From NCBI GenBank assembly GCA_937891045.1, contig CALBEV010000171.1, positions 1 to 16,025 of the forward strand: a stretch of DNA of 16,025 nt, in the 5' to 3' direction. Made by a program: the position numbers and the translations under genes. Shown in pieces: positions 1 through 6,204 of the stretch (position 1 is the first letter of the stretch; each line of letters begins with the position of its first letter). Source of the DNA: an uncultured Burkholderiales bacterium (GTDB taxonomy: Bacteria > Pseudomonadota > Gammaproteobacteria > Burkholderiales > Burkholderiaceae). A model generated the notes under the pieces. It was not told the DNA's origin. It saw only the letters and a program-made list of their open reading frames with translations, and did not search any database.

Positions 1-71
1 GAGCAAGCGGCCAGTGTGGCCAAGGACGCCAGCACCCAACCGCGGGCCAAAAGTAGTCGCAAAAGATTCAT
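1..71 (-). CDS. bamE: Outer membrane protein assembly factor BamE, lipoprotein (5' end only)
   Basis: Only the first 23 codons are in the window, starting at the ATG at 71-69 on the minus strand. They encode a typical lipoprotein signal peptide: MNLLR, a hydrophobic core (LLLARGWVLASLATL) and a lipobox Leu-Ala-Ala-Cys, with Cys23 as the expected lipidated residue followed by Ser. The visible part shows only that this is an exported lipoprotein. The name BamE (SmpA/OmlA) is an inference from position: in many beta- and gammaproteobacteria this lipoprotein gene is divergent from fur. BamE is a periplasm-facing outer membrane lipoprotein of the BAM complex that inserts beta-barrel proteins. A minus-strand -10-like TACAAT lies at 107-102, about 30 bases upstream of the start codon. 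Confidence 0.72.
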   Translation of the reverse strand, partial: MNLLRLLLARGWVLASLATLAAC

Positions 72-110
72 GATCGTGGTCAGGCAGGCTATGATGAATT
101 CATTGTAACG
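67..110. promoter_or_regulatory. Divergent bamE/fur promoter region
   Basis: On the plus strand a TATGAT -10-like box lies at 90-95, with a weak TTCATG at 67-72 spaced 17 bases away, which would start fur transcription near 102. On the minus strand TACAAT (107-102) could serve bamE. A 10-bp palindrome ATGAATTCAT (94-103) lies between and partly inside both boxes. It is not a convincing Fur box. These elements are matches by eye only. Confidence 0.35.
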
Positions 111-151
111 AGTGGGTTTCACCTGGAATCCCTTGGACGTGAAAGGCGCGC

Positions 152-586
152 ATGCTCTCCCATGGAAATTTGAAAAGCACTGGCCTCAAAGCCACCTTGC
201 CGCGACTGACGATCTTGGAGTTGTTCCACAAAAGCGGCCAGCGCCACATGAGCGCCGAGGATGTGTACCGCTTGGTCTTGAACGAACGCGCCGACATTGG
301 CTTGGCCACCATCTACCGCGTGCTGATGCAATTCGAGCAAGCCGGTTTGCTCACGCGCAGCCAGTTTGAAAGTGGCAAAGCGGTCTACGAGCTCAACGAA
401 GGCCAGCACCACGACCATCTGGTGTGCCTCGATTGCGGCCGGGTTGAGGAGTTCTTTGACGCTGAAATTGAACGCCGCCAGCAAGACATTGCCAGCGCCA
501 AAGGTTTTGAGATCGCCGACCATGCGCTCAGCCTGTATGGCCATTGCACCCGCAAGCCTTGTCCGTTCAAGGACGAAGCTGCCTAA
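152..586 (+). CDS. fur: Ferric uptake regulator Fur
   Basis: A 144-residue Fur-family metal-dependent repressor. With Fe(II) it binds operators of iron-uptake genes and represses them. The N-terminal winged helix spans about 1-83, including GLKATLPRL and the recognition-helix stretch [11 protein letters not shown] (49-58). The C-terminal dimerisation and metal domain begins near 86. Visible metal ligands are His32, Glu80, His86, His87 and His89, the two CxxC-like pairs Cys92/Cys95 and Cys132/Cys137, and His124. The four cysteines fall at the same numbers as in E. coli Fur. The ATG at 152 is preceded by GAAAGG (141-146). The stop codon TAA (584-586) is the first three bases of a 22-bp perfect inverted repeat, so the extreme C-terminus (FKDEAA) may have been reshaped by that element. 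Fur rather than Zur or PerR is favoured by close similarity to betaproteobacterial Fur and by the bamE neighbour. Confidence 0.95.
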   Translation: MLSHGNLKSTGLKATLPRLTILELFHKSGQRHMSAEDVYRLVLNERADIGLATIYRVLMQFEQAGLLTRSQFESGKAVYELNEGQHHDHLVCLDCGRVEEFFDAEIERRQQDIASAKGFEIADHALSLYGHCTRKPCPFKDEAA

Positions 587-635
587 TTGGGGTCAGATTC
601 CAATTAATTGAACAATTGGAATCTGACCCCAATTA
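584..635. repeat. Perfect 22-bp inverted repeat behind fur (REP/RAYT-like palindrome)
   Basis: The left arm at 584-605 and the right arm at 614-635 are perfectly complementary over 22 bases, with an 8-base loop (AATTGAAC, 606-613). The arm core is TTGGGGTCAGATTCCAATT. From memory, this GGGGTCAGA..CCAATT core resembles palindromic repeats seen around REP-associated tyrosine transposases in betaproteobacteria, but no transposase is present here. There is no T-run after the stem, so it is not a canonical Rho-independent terminator, although such a strong hairpin could still protect the 3' end of fur mRNA. The left arm begins with the fur stop codon. Confidence 0.8.
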
Positions 636-722
636 CTTGCGAATCGTGATACAAGAAAACGGCAAAACTTTGAATTCATGTATCATAAAAACGGCCACAA
701 GCCCCACCCAGTATGAAGACCC

Positions 723-769
723 CCTCAAAACAGGGTGTTTTGAGGCACCCGAAAAAGGCCTGCTTTTTC
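723..769 (-). terminator. Two small hairpins at the hprK 3' end
   Basis: One inverted repeat is CCTCAAAAC (723-731) with GTTTTGAGG (737-745) around a 5-base loop. The other is GAAAAAG (751-757) with CTTTTTC (763-769), which overlaps the hprK stop codon (770-768 on the minus strand). Read on the minus strand, the second gives an A-tract, loop and T-tract stem. Neither has a GC-rich stem followed by a clear U-run, so a terminator role is only plausible. They lie between the convergent fur and hprK genes. Apart from these and the palindrome at 584-635 I see nothing else in 587-767. Confidence 0.35.
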
Positions 770-1724
770 AGTCCGGCTGCTTGGATTTCATCGCCTGCCG
801 ATGCCGCTCGACAAACTTTTCGTAGGTGTCAATGCCGCGCAATTGCAAGATGGTGTTGCGCACCGCCGCCTCCACCAGCACGGCGATGTTGCGCCCAGCC
901 ACCACCTGGATGACCACCTTGCGCACCGGGATGCCCAGCACGTCTTGCATCAAGGGCTCGTGGGGCAAGCGCTCGTAGTCGCGCTCCAGCGTTTCTTTGC
1001 GCACCAAATGCACAATCAGCTTCAAGCGCATCTTGCGCCGCACCGCCGTCTCGCCAAAGATGGCCTGGATGTCGAGCAAGCCGATGCCGCGCACCTCCAG
1101 CAGGTTTTGCAGCAGGTCCGGGCAACGCCCCTCGATGGTGGTTTGGTTGATGCGGTACAGGTCCACCGCGTCGTCAGCCACCAAGCCGTTGCCGCGTGAA
1201 ATCAACTCCAAGCCGAGTTCGCTTTTGCCCAGGCCTGACTCGCCGGTGATCAACACGCCCATGCCCAAAATATCCAAGAACACGCCGTGCAAGGTGGTGC
1301 GGTCAGCGAAATGCTTGGACAAATACGCCCGAAACACGTCGATCACAAAGGCCGCCGACTCCGGGGTCGAAAACAAGGGGATTTGTGATTTTTCGCACAA
1401 AGCAAGCAACGGCGCAGGCGGGTTTTGGTTGTCTGCCACCACCAACACCGGCGGCACCAGGGTGACGATGCGGTCTATCCGACGTTCAGCCACCTCGGGG
1501 GCGCAGTCTTGCAGATACGCGATTTCGCGCTCGCCCAAGACTTGCAAGCGGTAGGGGTGGATGTAGTTCAGGTAGCCGACCAAATCGGCGCCGGAGCGGG
1601 CCATGCGCACCGCGACTTCGTCAAAGTGCCGCTCGGAGGCGCCCTGTCCGGCCGCCCATTTCAAATCCAGCTTCTGCCGAAAGTCCTCGAACAAGACGTC
1701 AGCGCTGATGGCGGTGGGCTTCAA
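768..1724 (-). CDS. hprK: HPr kinase/phosphorylase HprK
   Basis: A 318-residue bifunctional enzyme that uses ATP or pyrophosphate to phosphorylate HPr on Ser46 and removes the phosphate by phosphorolysis. The N-terminal domain spans about 1-125. The catalytic domain carries the Walker A loop GESGLGKS (161-168), conserved His146, the ADD acidic motif (183-185) and the family signature [10 protein letters not shown] (210-219). No key residue is missing. Its substrate HPr is encoded in this window at 12175-12444, and that HPr has Ser46. The gene follows ptsN with 10 bases between stop and start, so the two are probably cotranscribed. The start is a TTG at 1724-1722 without a good Shine-Dalgarno. 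It was chosen because [15 protein letters not shown] looks like a family N-terminus and the next in-frame Met is residue 41. In proteobacteria HprK is thought to regulate signalling rather than sugar uptake. Confidence 0.96.
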   Translation of the reverse strand: MKPTAISADVLFEDFRQKLDLKWAAGQGASERHFDEVAVRMARSGADLVGYLNYIHPYRLQVLGEREIAYLQDCAPEVAERRIDRIVTLVPPVLVVADNQNPPAPLLALCEKSQIPLFSTPESAAFVIDVFRAYLSKHFADRTTLHGVFLDILGMGVLITGESGLGKSELGLELISRGNGLVADDAVDLYRINQTTIEGRCPDLLQNLLEVRGIGLLDIQAIFGETAVRRKMRLKLIVHLVRKETLERDYERLPHEPLMQDVLGIPVRKVVIQVVAGRNIAVLVEAAVRNTILQLRGIDTYEKFVERHRQAMKSKQPD

Positions 1725-1734
1725 AGAAACAGGC

Positions 1735-2202
1735 TCAAGCGGTTTGGATGGATTGCCAGCTGGTGATCAGGCGATGCAGCTCTGCCGCGTTGGTACAGGC
1801 TTGCAGTTTGTCGCGTAATTTGGTGTCACTCAGCATCTCGGCAATTTCGGACAGGATTTCCAAATGCTTTTGGGTCGAGGCCTCAGGCACCAAGAGAAAA
1901 ATCATCAAGCTCACGGGCTTTTCGTCTGGCGCATCAAAACCGATGGGTTCGAGCAAACGGAACACCGCCGCCAAGGGGGTTTTCATGCCTTTGATGCGAC
2001 CGTGGGGAATGGCCACCCCGTAGCCCAGACCGGTGGAGCCCAAGCGTTCGCGGGCGAACAAACTGTCGGCAACCATGGCGCGGTTCAAGCCATGCAGGTT
2101 TTCAAAAAGCAAACCGGCCTCTTCAAAAGCACGTTTTTTGCTGGTGGCGTCAACCTGCACCAAAGCTTGTGCAGAAGGCAATATGGCGGCGAGTCTGTTC
2201 AT
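1735..2202 (-). CDS. ptsN: Nitrogen-type PTS enzyme IIA (EIIA-Ntr)
   Basis: A cytoplasmic phosphoryl acceptor of the regulatory nitrogen PTS, 155 residues from the start chosen here. It contains the EIIA type-2 active-site context GVAIPHGRI with phosphorylatable His67, preceded by [12 protein letters not shown], and the conserved LMIFLLVPE and [11 protein letters not shown] stretches. The phosphate would come from HPr, and the HPr and EI genes lie at 10415-12444. The ATG at 2202 ([12 protein letters not shown]) matches the usual N-terminus. An in-frame ATG at 2223 would add seven residues, and neither has a strong ribosome binding site. A minus-strand TTGACA lies at 2240-2235, but the only good -10-like box (CATAAT, 2220-2215) is just 14 bases away, so the promoter is uncertain. 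The gene sits between hpf (behind a terminator) and hprK, a typical proteobacterial order. Confidence 0.95.
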   Translation of the reverse strand: MNRLAAILPSAQALVQVDATSKKRAFEEAGLLFENLHGLNRAMVADSLFARERLGSTGLGYGVAIPHGRIKGMKTPLAAVFRLLEPIGFDAPDEKPVSLMIFLLVPEASTQKHLEILSEIAEMLSDTKLRDKLQACTNAAELHRLITSWQSIQTA

Positions 2203-2280
2203 GATTGGGGGCTGATTATGCACCTGATAGAGGGTGTCAAGCTAGGGTAAATATTTAACTCTTAAGAATTATTATTTGGG

Positions 2281-2311
2281 CATGAAAAAACCGCCTGTAC
2301 ACAGGCGGTTT
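2281..2311 (-). terminator. Rho-independent terminator of hpf
   Basis: A perfect stem AAACCGCCTG (2288-2297) with CAGGCGGTTT (2302-2311) and the 4-base loop TACA. Read on the minus strand, the GC-rich stem is followed by a run of six T (2290-2285), as expected for a terminator 17 bases behind the hpf stop codon. It separates hpf from ptsN-hprK, so ptsN probably has its own promoter in the AT-rich stretch around 2235-2280. Confidence 0.88.
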
Positions 2312-2327
2312 GGTGCAAGAGACGTCG

Positions 2328-2663
2328 TCAGTTGAGCAATTCACGCTTCACGCTGATGTGGTGGTGATCTTGTAAGCGGTCTTTGTGACGCACCACTTGG
2401 CGATCGAGAATGTCGACAAGTTCATCCACGGCGGCATACAAATCTTCGTTGGCACACTCGGCAAACAGGTCGTTACCTTTGACGTGGATATTGCACTCGG
2501 CACGTTGGCGGCCTTGTTTTTCTTTTTGCTTTTCAACGGACAACAGAACGCGCACATCAACCACTTGGTCGAAGTGGCGCAGGACGCGGTCTAGTTTGTG
2601 GGTGACATAGCCACGCAATGCTGGGGTGACTTCAAGATGGTGACCGCTGATCGTTAAATTCAT
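2328..2663 (-). CDS. hpf: Ribosome hibernation promoting factor (short HPF / YhbH type)
   Basis: A 111-residue member of the HPF/RaiA (sigma-54 modulation protein) family, which binds the 30S decoding region and helps form inactive ribosome dimers under stress or in stationary phase. The N-terminus [20 protein letters not shown], the basic middle ([20 protein letters not shown], about 44-63) and the acidic helix [19 protein letters not shown] (72-90) are typical. It is the short form without the C-terminal dimerisation domain of long HPF. The ATG at 2663 was chosen because GGAGGG (2674-2669) lies 5 bases upstream; the open frame runs further up to 2708 but has no support. It precedes ptsN-hprK, although rpoN, the usual upstream neighbour in related genomes, is not present here. 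A terminator follows. Confidence 0.93.
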   Translation of the reverse strand: MNLTISGHHLEVTPALRGYVTHKLDRVLRHFDQVVDVRVLLSVEKQKEKQGRQRAECNIHVKGNDLFAECANEDLYAAVDELVDILDRQVVRHKDRLQDHHHISVKRELLN

Positions 2664-2732
2664 ACGAACCCTCCGCAAAAAGCTCCTGTGCTCTTGACCA
2701 GACCACATGCCTGATCAACGACAGGTGAGTTC

Positions 2733-2761
2733 ACTATGCACCCACTTGGACTAAAAAGCAA
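2733..2761 (-). promoter_or_regulatory. Possible sigma-70 promoter of hpf
   Basis: On the minus strand TTGCTT (2761-2756) and CATAGT (2738-2733) are 17 bases apart, which would start transcription near 2726 and give hpf a leader of about 60 bases. No sigma-54 type GG/GC site was seen by eye upstream of hpf. Confidence 0.35.
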
Positions 2762-2790
2762 ACGGTTCACGCAAGGATTTGTAAAGACCG

Positions 2791-2815
2791 GAAAAAAGCC
2801 TAAAGCGCGGCTTGT
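2791..2815 (-). terminator. Weak terminator-like hairpin behind the MFS gene
   Basis: On the minus strand AAGCC (2813-2809) can pair with GGCTT (2800-2796) over an 8-base loop, followed directly by TTTTC. The stem is only five pairs and overlaps the stop codon of the transporter gene, so the call is tentative. Confidence 0.35.
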
Positions 2816-4020
2816 TCCGCCGTGTGTACTTTCACATGCTGGGCCAAGTAATAAGCCAATACAGAAGCCACCACACCAACCACCGCGCACAACCAATAGT
2901 GGGTCACCTGACCTTGGGCATCCCGTTGGATCAGCAGGCCGCCAACCCAGGAGGCCAAACCAATGGAAACCGACTGCACCGCACCATTGAGCGACATGAA
3001 GGTGCCCCGGTACTGCGGCACGGCAGCAGAGGTGAGCAACGCCATGCCAGGGATCATGCGGCCGTTCATGGCGACAAAGAAACTGGTGGTTACCAGCAGC
3101 ACCCAAACCAAGGGCATGGGTTGCATCACCGTGGTCAAGGTCATGGGAATGGCCGACAGCAGCACCATGCGCTGAAACATGACCCGCTTGCCAAGCCGAT
3201 CGGTCCACACACCTATCCAGCGCGAAGTGAACAAGGTGACCGCGCCGCCGCACAGGTAGATGTAGGGAATCTCGCTCAGTTGCAGCACATGGTTGGCTTG
3301 GTTGTAGATCGTGATGTAGGGAATGATGGTGAAGCCAGCAAACATCATGGTGGCCGACAGCAACAAGGCACGCCGGTGGTTGACATCTTTCAAGACCGCT
3401 TGCAGCGCATGAAACACATCTCGACCCTGGGCGTGGACCAAATGGGCATTCAATCGCGGCAAGCTGAAAGCGGCCAGGCCCCCGACCACCATGCACATCA
3501 ACGTCAACGCCACAAATGCGCTGTGCCAACCGCCATGGTTGGCCAAAAACAAACCGGCTGGCACACCCGCCACACTGGCCAAAGAAAACGCGGTCATGAC
3601 AAAGCCCGTGGCTTGTCCACGGCGGGCAAATGGAATGACGTCGCCAATCACGGTCTGCGTCATGGCCGACAAGATCCCGCCGAACAAACCTGCCGCCACC
3701 CGCGCGGCCATCAGCCAACCGTAAGACGGGGCCAAGGCGCAGCCCAAGGTGGTCAGGGCAAACAGCAGATAGAGCACCATCATCAATTGCTTGCGTTCAA
3801 AGCGGTCAATGAACGCGGTGGCAAGCAAGCCCGACAGGCCAGCTGACAAGGTGTAGGCCGACACCAACAAGCCAAACTGGGCGTCGCTGATGGCAAACAA
3901 GGCAGTGAGTTGCGGCCCCAGGGGCATCATGATCATGAAGTCCACGATGTGCGTAAACTGGATGCCTGCCAAGGTGATCAGCAGCCAGCGCTCTTGGGCT
4001 GGGGGCAAGGTGGTGTGCAT
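2800..4020 (-). CDS. Major facilitator superfamily transporter, DHA1-like
   Basis: An inner-membrane permease of about 406 residues with the hydrophobic pattern of 12 membrane segments. The MFS loop 2-3 motif appears as FIDRFERKQLM after the second segment, and the matching loop in the second half reads GVWTDRLGKRVMF. Length and spacing fit proton-coupled drug or metabolite efflux permeases (AraJ-like). The substrate cannot be read from the sequence. I chose the ATG at 4020 (MHTTLPPAQERWLLIT), which puts the first membrane segment about 10 residues in. On the minus strand an extended -10-like TGTTAGAGT (4052-4044) would give a short leader to it. In-frame ATGs at 4098 and 4113 would add 26 or 31 residues and have slightly better upstream AGG/GTGGG sequences, so the start is uncertain. 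It is divergent from corA, and no neighbour indicates a pathway. Confidence 0.88.
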   Translation of the reverse strand: MHTTLPPAQERWLLITLAGIQFTHIVDFMIMMPLGPQLTALFAISDAQFGLLVSAYTLSAGLSGLLATAFIDRFERKQLMMVLYLLFALTTLGCALAPSYGWLMAARVAAGLFGGILSAMTQTVIGDVIPFARRGQATGFVMTAFSLASVAGVPAGLFLANHGGWHSAFVALTLMCMVVGGLAAFSLPRLNAHLVHAQGRDVFHALQAVLKDVNHRRALLLSATMMFAGFTIIPYITIYNQANHVLQLSEIPYIYLCGGAVTLFTSRWIGVWTDRLGKRVMFQRMVLLSAIPMTLTTVMQPMPLVWVLLVTTSFFVAMNGRMIPGMALLTSAAVPQYRGTFMSLNGAVQSVSIGLASWVGGLLIQRDAQGQVTHYWLCAVVGVVASVLAYYLAQHVKVHTAEQAAL

Positions 4021-4055
4021 GAACGCGCCAATGAAAACAATTGACTCTAACAGTC

Positions 4056-4084
4056 TTGGTCCTGACTTGTTGCAGTGCCATAAT
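4056..4084 (+). promoter_or_regulatory. Probable corA promoter
   Basis: TTGGTC (4056-4061) and CATAAT (4079-4084) are separated by 17 bases, a fair sigma-70 match. Transcription would start near 4091 and leave a leader of about 138 bases before the corA ATG. Confidence 0.45.
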
Positions 4085-4090
4085 TCGCGC

Positions 4091-4228
4091 CTGTTCATTT
4101 CAGAGCCCACCATGGAAACCTACCCTAGTCGGTAGCTTTCGGTTCACCCAGGCATCCAGCCGAGCTGAGTCGAAAGCGAACCTTGCAACCCTTTCTTTTC
4201 GACCGCTTCACCTCGCACTGAGATCGCC
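4091..4228 (+). promoter_or_regulatory. Long structured 5' leader of corA
   Basis: The leader holds two interleaved complementary pairs: GCTTTC (4135-4140) with GAAAGC (4172-4177), and GGTTC (4141-4145) with GAACC (4178-4182). In the order A-B-A'-B' they must form either a pseudoknot or alternative stems. Just upstream is a 7-codon frame, METYPSR, at 4112-4135, whose stop codon shares its last base with the first arm. I do not recognise a known riboswitch consensus. A regulatory role is inferred from this geometry and from the leader ORFs known upstream of mgtA and corA in enterobacteria. Confidence 0.4.
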
Positions 4229-5215
4229 ATGCTCAATATTTTTTCGCTGGCCAATGGCCGCCTGTTTCAAGAGGAAATCTCTTCCCAAGAAGAGCTGTCC
4301 CAGTTCCACCCTATTTGGGTCGATTTGGAGTCGCCCACACCGGAAGAAAAACGCTGGATCAGCCAGCATTTCGGCTTGCAAATTCCCGAAGACGCGATGG
4401 ACGAGGACATTGAAGAGTCCGCGCGTTTTTACGAAGAAGACAACGGCGAGCTGCACATCCGCTCCGACTTCTTGATCGCCGACATGGAAGAGCCCCGTGC
4501 GGTTCGCGTGGCCTTCATCTTGAACCAACACAACGACGCCCTGAAAAGCCACGGCGTGCTGTTTTCCATCCACGACGAAGACCTGCCGGTGTTTCGCTTG
4601 CTGCGCTTGCGGGCCCGCCGCGCCCCCGGTTTGATTGAAGACGCCAAAGACGTGTTGCTGGAGTTGTTCTCGGTGGACGCCGAATATTCAGCCGACACGC
4701 TAGAGGGCATTTACGACGAGCTGGAAAAAGTCAGCAAGATGGTGTTGTCGGGTGATGTGACCGACGCTTTGGCCGGTGAAGTGCTGGGTGAGATTGCGCG
4801 TTTGGAAGACTTGAACGGCCGCATCCGCCGCAACATGATGGACACCCGCCGCGCCTTGAGTTTTGCCATGCGACTGCGCATGCTCAACGCCGAGCAGTTT
4901 GACGATGCGCGGCAAATTTTGCGTGATATCGATTCGCTGGACAGCCACACCGCGTTCTTGTTTGACAAGATCAACTTCTTGATGGATGCCACCGTCGGTT
5001 TCATCAACATCAACCAAAACAAGATCATCAAAATCTTCTCAGTGGCCAGCGTCGCCTTGCTGCCACCCACCCTGATAGCCAGCGTTTACGGCATGAATTT
5101 CCAGTTCATGCCCGAGTTGCAATGGGAGATGGGCTATGGCTACGCCGTGCTGTTGATGGTGGCCAGTGCGGTGGTGCCGATGTGGTATTTCCGCCGCCGT
5201 GGTTGGTTGAAGTAA
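4229..5215 (+). CDS. corA: Magnesium/cobalt transporter CorA
   Basis: A 328-residue CorA-family divalent cation channel, a homopentamer in the inner membrane that takes up Mg2+ (also Co2+ and Ni2+). The long N-terminal cytoplasmic domain is acidic (EDAMDEDIEES near 54-64). A helical stalk leads into the first membrane segment (about 268-287), which ends in the family signature YGMNF with Gly-Met-Asn at 288-290. The periplasmic loop MPEL follows, then the second membrane segment (about 304-322) and a basic tail (RRRGWLK). The ATG at 4229 has only a weak GAGA (4220-4223) upstream, consistent with modest initiation or leader control. Its length agrees with the family (316 in E. coli). It is preceded by an unusual structured leader and followed after 59 bases by the SMP-30-like gene on the same strand. 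Confidence 0.96.
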   Translation: MLNIFSLANGRLFQEEISSQEELSQFHPIWVDLESPTPEEKRWISQHFGLQIPEDAMDEDIEESARFYEEDNGELHIRSDFLIADMEEPRAVRVAFILNQHNDALKSHGVLFSIHDEDLPVFRLLRLRARRAPGLIEDAKDVLLELFSVDAEYSADTLEGIYDELEKVSKMVLSGDVTDALAGEVLGEIARLEDLNGRIRRNMMDTRRALSFAMRLRMLNAEQFDDARQILRDIDSLDSHTAFLFDKINFLMDATVGFININQNKIIKIFSVASVALLPPTLIASVYGMNFQFMPELQWEMGYGYAVLLMVASAVVPMWYFRRRGWLK

Positions 5216-5274
5216 GTGGTCTCCGATGCGCTCACCATGATGAGATGCGCAGATCAACCGCCAGGAATGCACCG

Positions 5275-6204
5275 ATGAAGATTCGCGAAATCGCCACTGG
5301 GCTGCTGTTTCCCGAGGGGCCAGTGGCCTTGGACGACGGCTCGGTGTTGTTGGTTGAAATTGCACGCGGCACGCTGAGTCGGGTGACCCCCAACGGGCGG
5401 GTGCAGGTGGTGGCCGATCTGGGCGGCGGCCCCAACGGCGCGGCCATCGGGCCCGACGGCGCGGTCTACATCTGCAACAACGGCGGCTTCGAGTGGACAC
5501 GCGAACCGGGGAATTTCCTGCGGCCGATTGGGCAGGCGCACAACTACTCGGGCGGGCGCATTGAACGCGTCAACCTGAACACAGGGCGGTCCGAGCGTTT
5601 GTACGACAGCGTGGACGGCATCGGCTTGCGTGGTCCCAACGACCTGGTGTTTGACGCGCACGGCGGCTTTTACTTCACCGATCTGGGCAAGGTGCGGGCC
5701 CTCGAGATGGACCGCGGCGGCGTTTTCTACGCGCAGCCTGACGGCTCGGCAATACAAACCGTGGCGCGGCCGGTCTTGTCACCCAATGGCATTGCACTCT
5801 CCCCTGATGGGCAAACCCTTTATTACGCTGAAACAGAAGGCGCCCGTGTCTGGGCGTTTGACGTCACAGCACCGGGCCAGGTGCGCAAAGACCCGTGGCC
5901 TTCACCGCAAGGTGCACGCATGTTGACAGCCTCGCCCAGCCCACATTGGCAGCGTTTCGATTCGATGGCGGTGGACGCCGATGGCACGATGTGCGTGGCA
6001 ACGCTGATGCACGGCGGCATCTCGGTGATCAGCCGGGCGGGTGAGTTGCTGCAACATGTGCCGCTGCCCGATCCGTTCACCACCAACATCTGTTTTGGTG
6101 GACCCGGTCAGCGCACGGCTTTCATCACGCTGTCGGCCACTGGTCGCTTGATTGCCATCGACGATTGGCCCACGCCTGGCTTGGTACTGAACTACAACGC
6201 CTGA
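5275..6204 (+). CDS. SMP-30/gluconolactonase/LRE-like family protein
   Basis: A 309-residue six-bladed beta-propeller of the SMP-30 family, whose members are Ca2+- or Zn2+-dependent sugar lactonases and related hydrolases. Expected metal ligands are visible: Glu14 in LFPEGPV, Asn122 in GPNDLVF, Asn171 in LSPNGIALSPDG and Asp229 in FDSMAVD. Repeated Asp-Gly turns (PDGAVYI, PDGQTLYYAE, ADGTMC) mark the blades. There is no signal peptide, so it is probably cytoplasmic. The exact substrate cannot be told, because close paralogues act on gluconolactone, other aldonolactones or xenobiotic lactones. The ATG at 5275 has AGGA (5263-5266) 8 bases upstream; the open frame extends back into corA but without support. 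Its TGA (6202-6204) directly abuts the stop codon of convergent mtnN, with no terminator between. Confidence 0.9.
   Translation: MKIREIATGLLFPEGPVALDDGSVLLVEIARGTLSRVTPNGRVQVVADLGGGPNGAAIGPDGAVYICNNGGFEWTREPGNFLRPIGQAHNYSGGRIERVNLNTGRSERLYDSVDGIGLRGPNDLVFDAHGGFYFTDLGKVRALEMDRGGVFYAQPDGSAIQTVARPVLSPNGIALSPDGQTLYYAETEGARVWAFDVTAPGQVRKDPWPSPQGARMLTASPSPHWQRFDSMAVDADGTMCVATLMHGGISVISRAGELLQHVPLPDPFTTNICFGGPGQRTAFITLSATGRLIAIDDWPTPGLVLNYNA

Noticed and set aside
91..107. Possible Fur box between bamE and fur
   Set aside because: Only a 10-bp even palindrome ATGAATTCAT is present; it does not fit the 19-bp or 6-1-6 Fur consensus well and overlaps promoter boxes.
2215..2240. TTGACA / CATAAT promoter for ptsN
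   Set aside because: Both boxes are good but only 14 bases apart, too close for a normal sigma-70 promoter, so it is mentioned only under ptsN.
2660..3846. Long frames on both strands overlapping the MFS gene
   Set aside because: The MFS frame carries membrane segments and motif A in both halves; the others are shadows with no recognisable domain.
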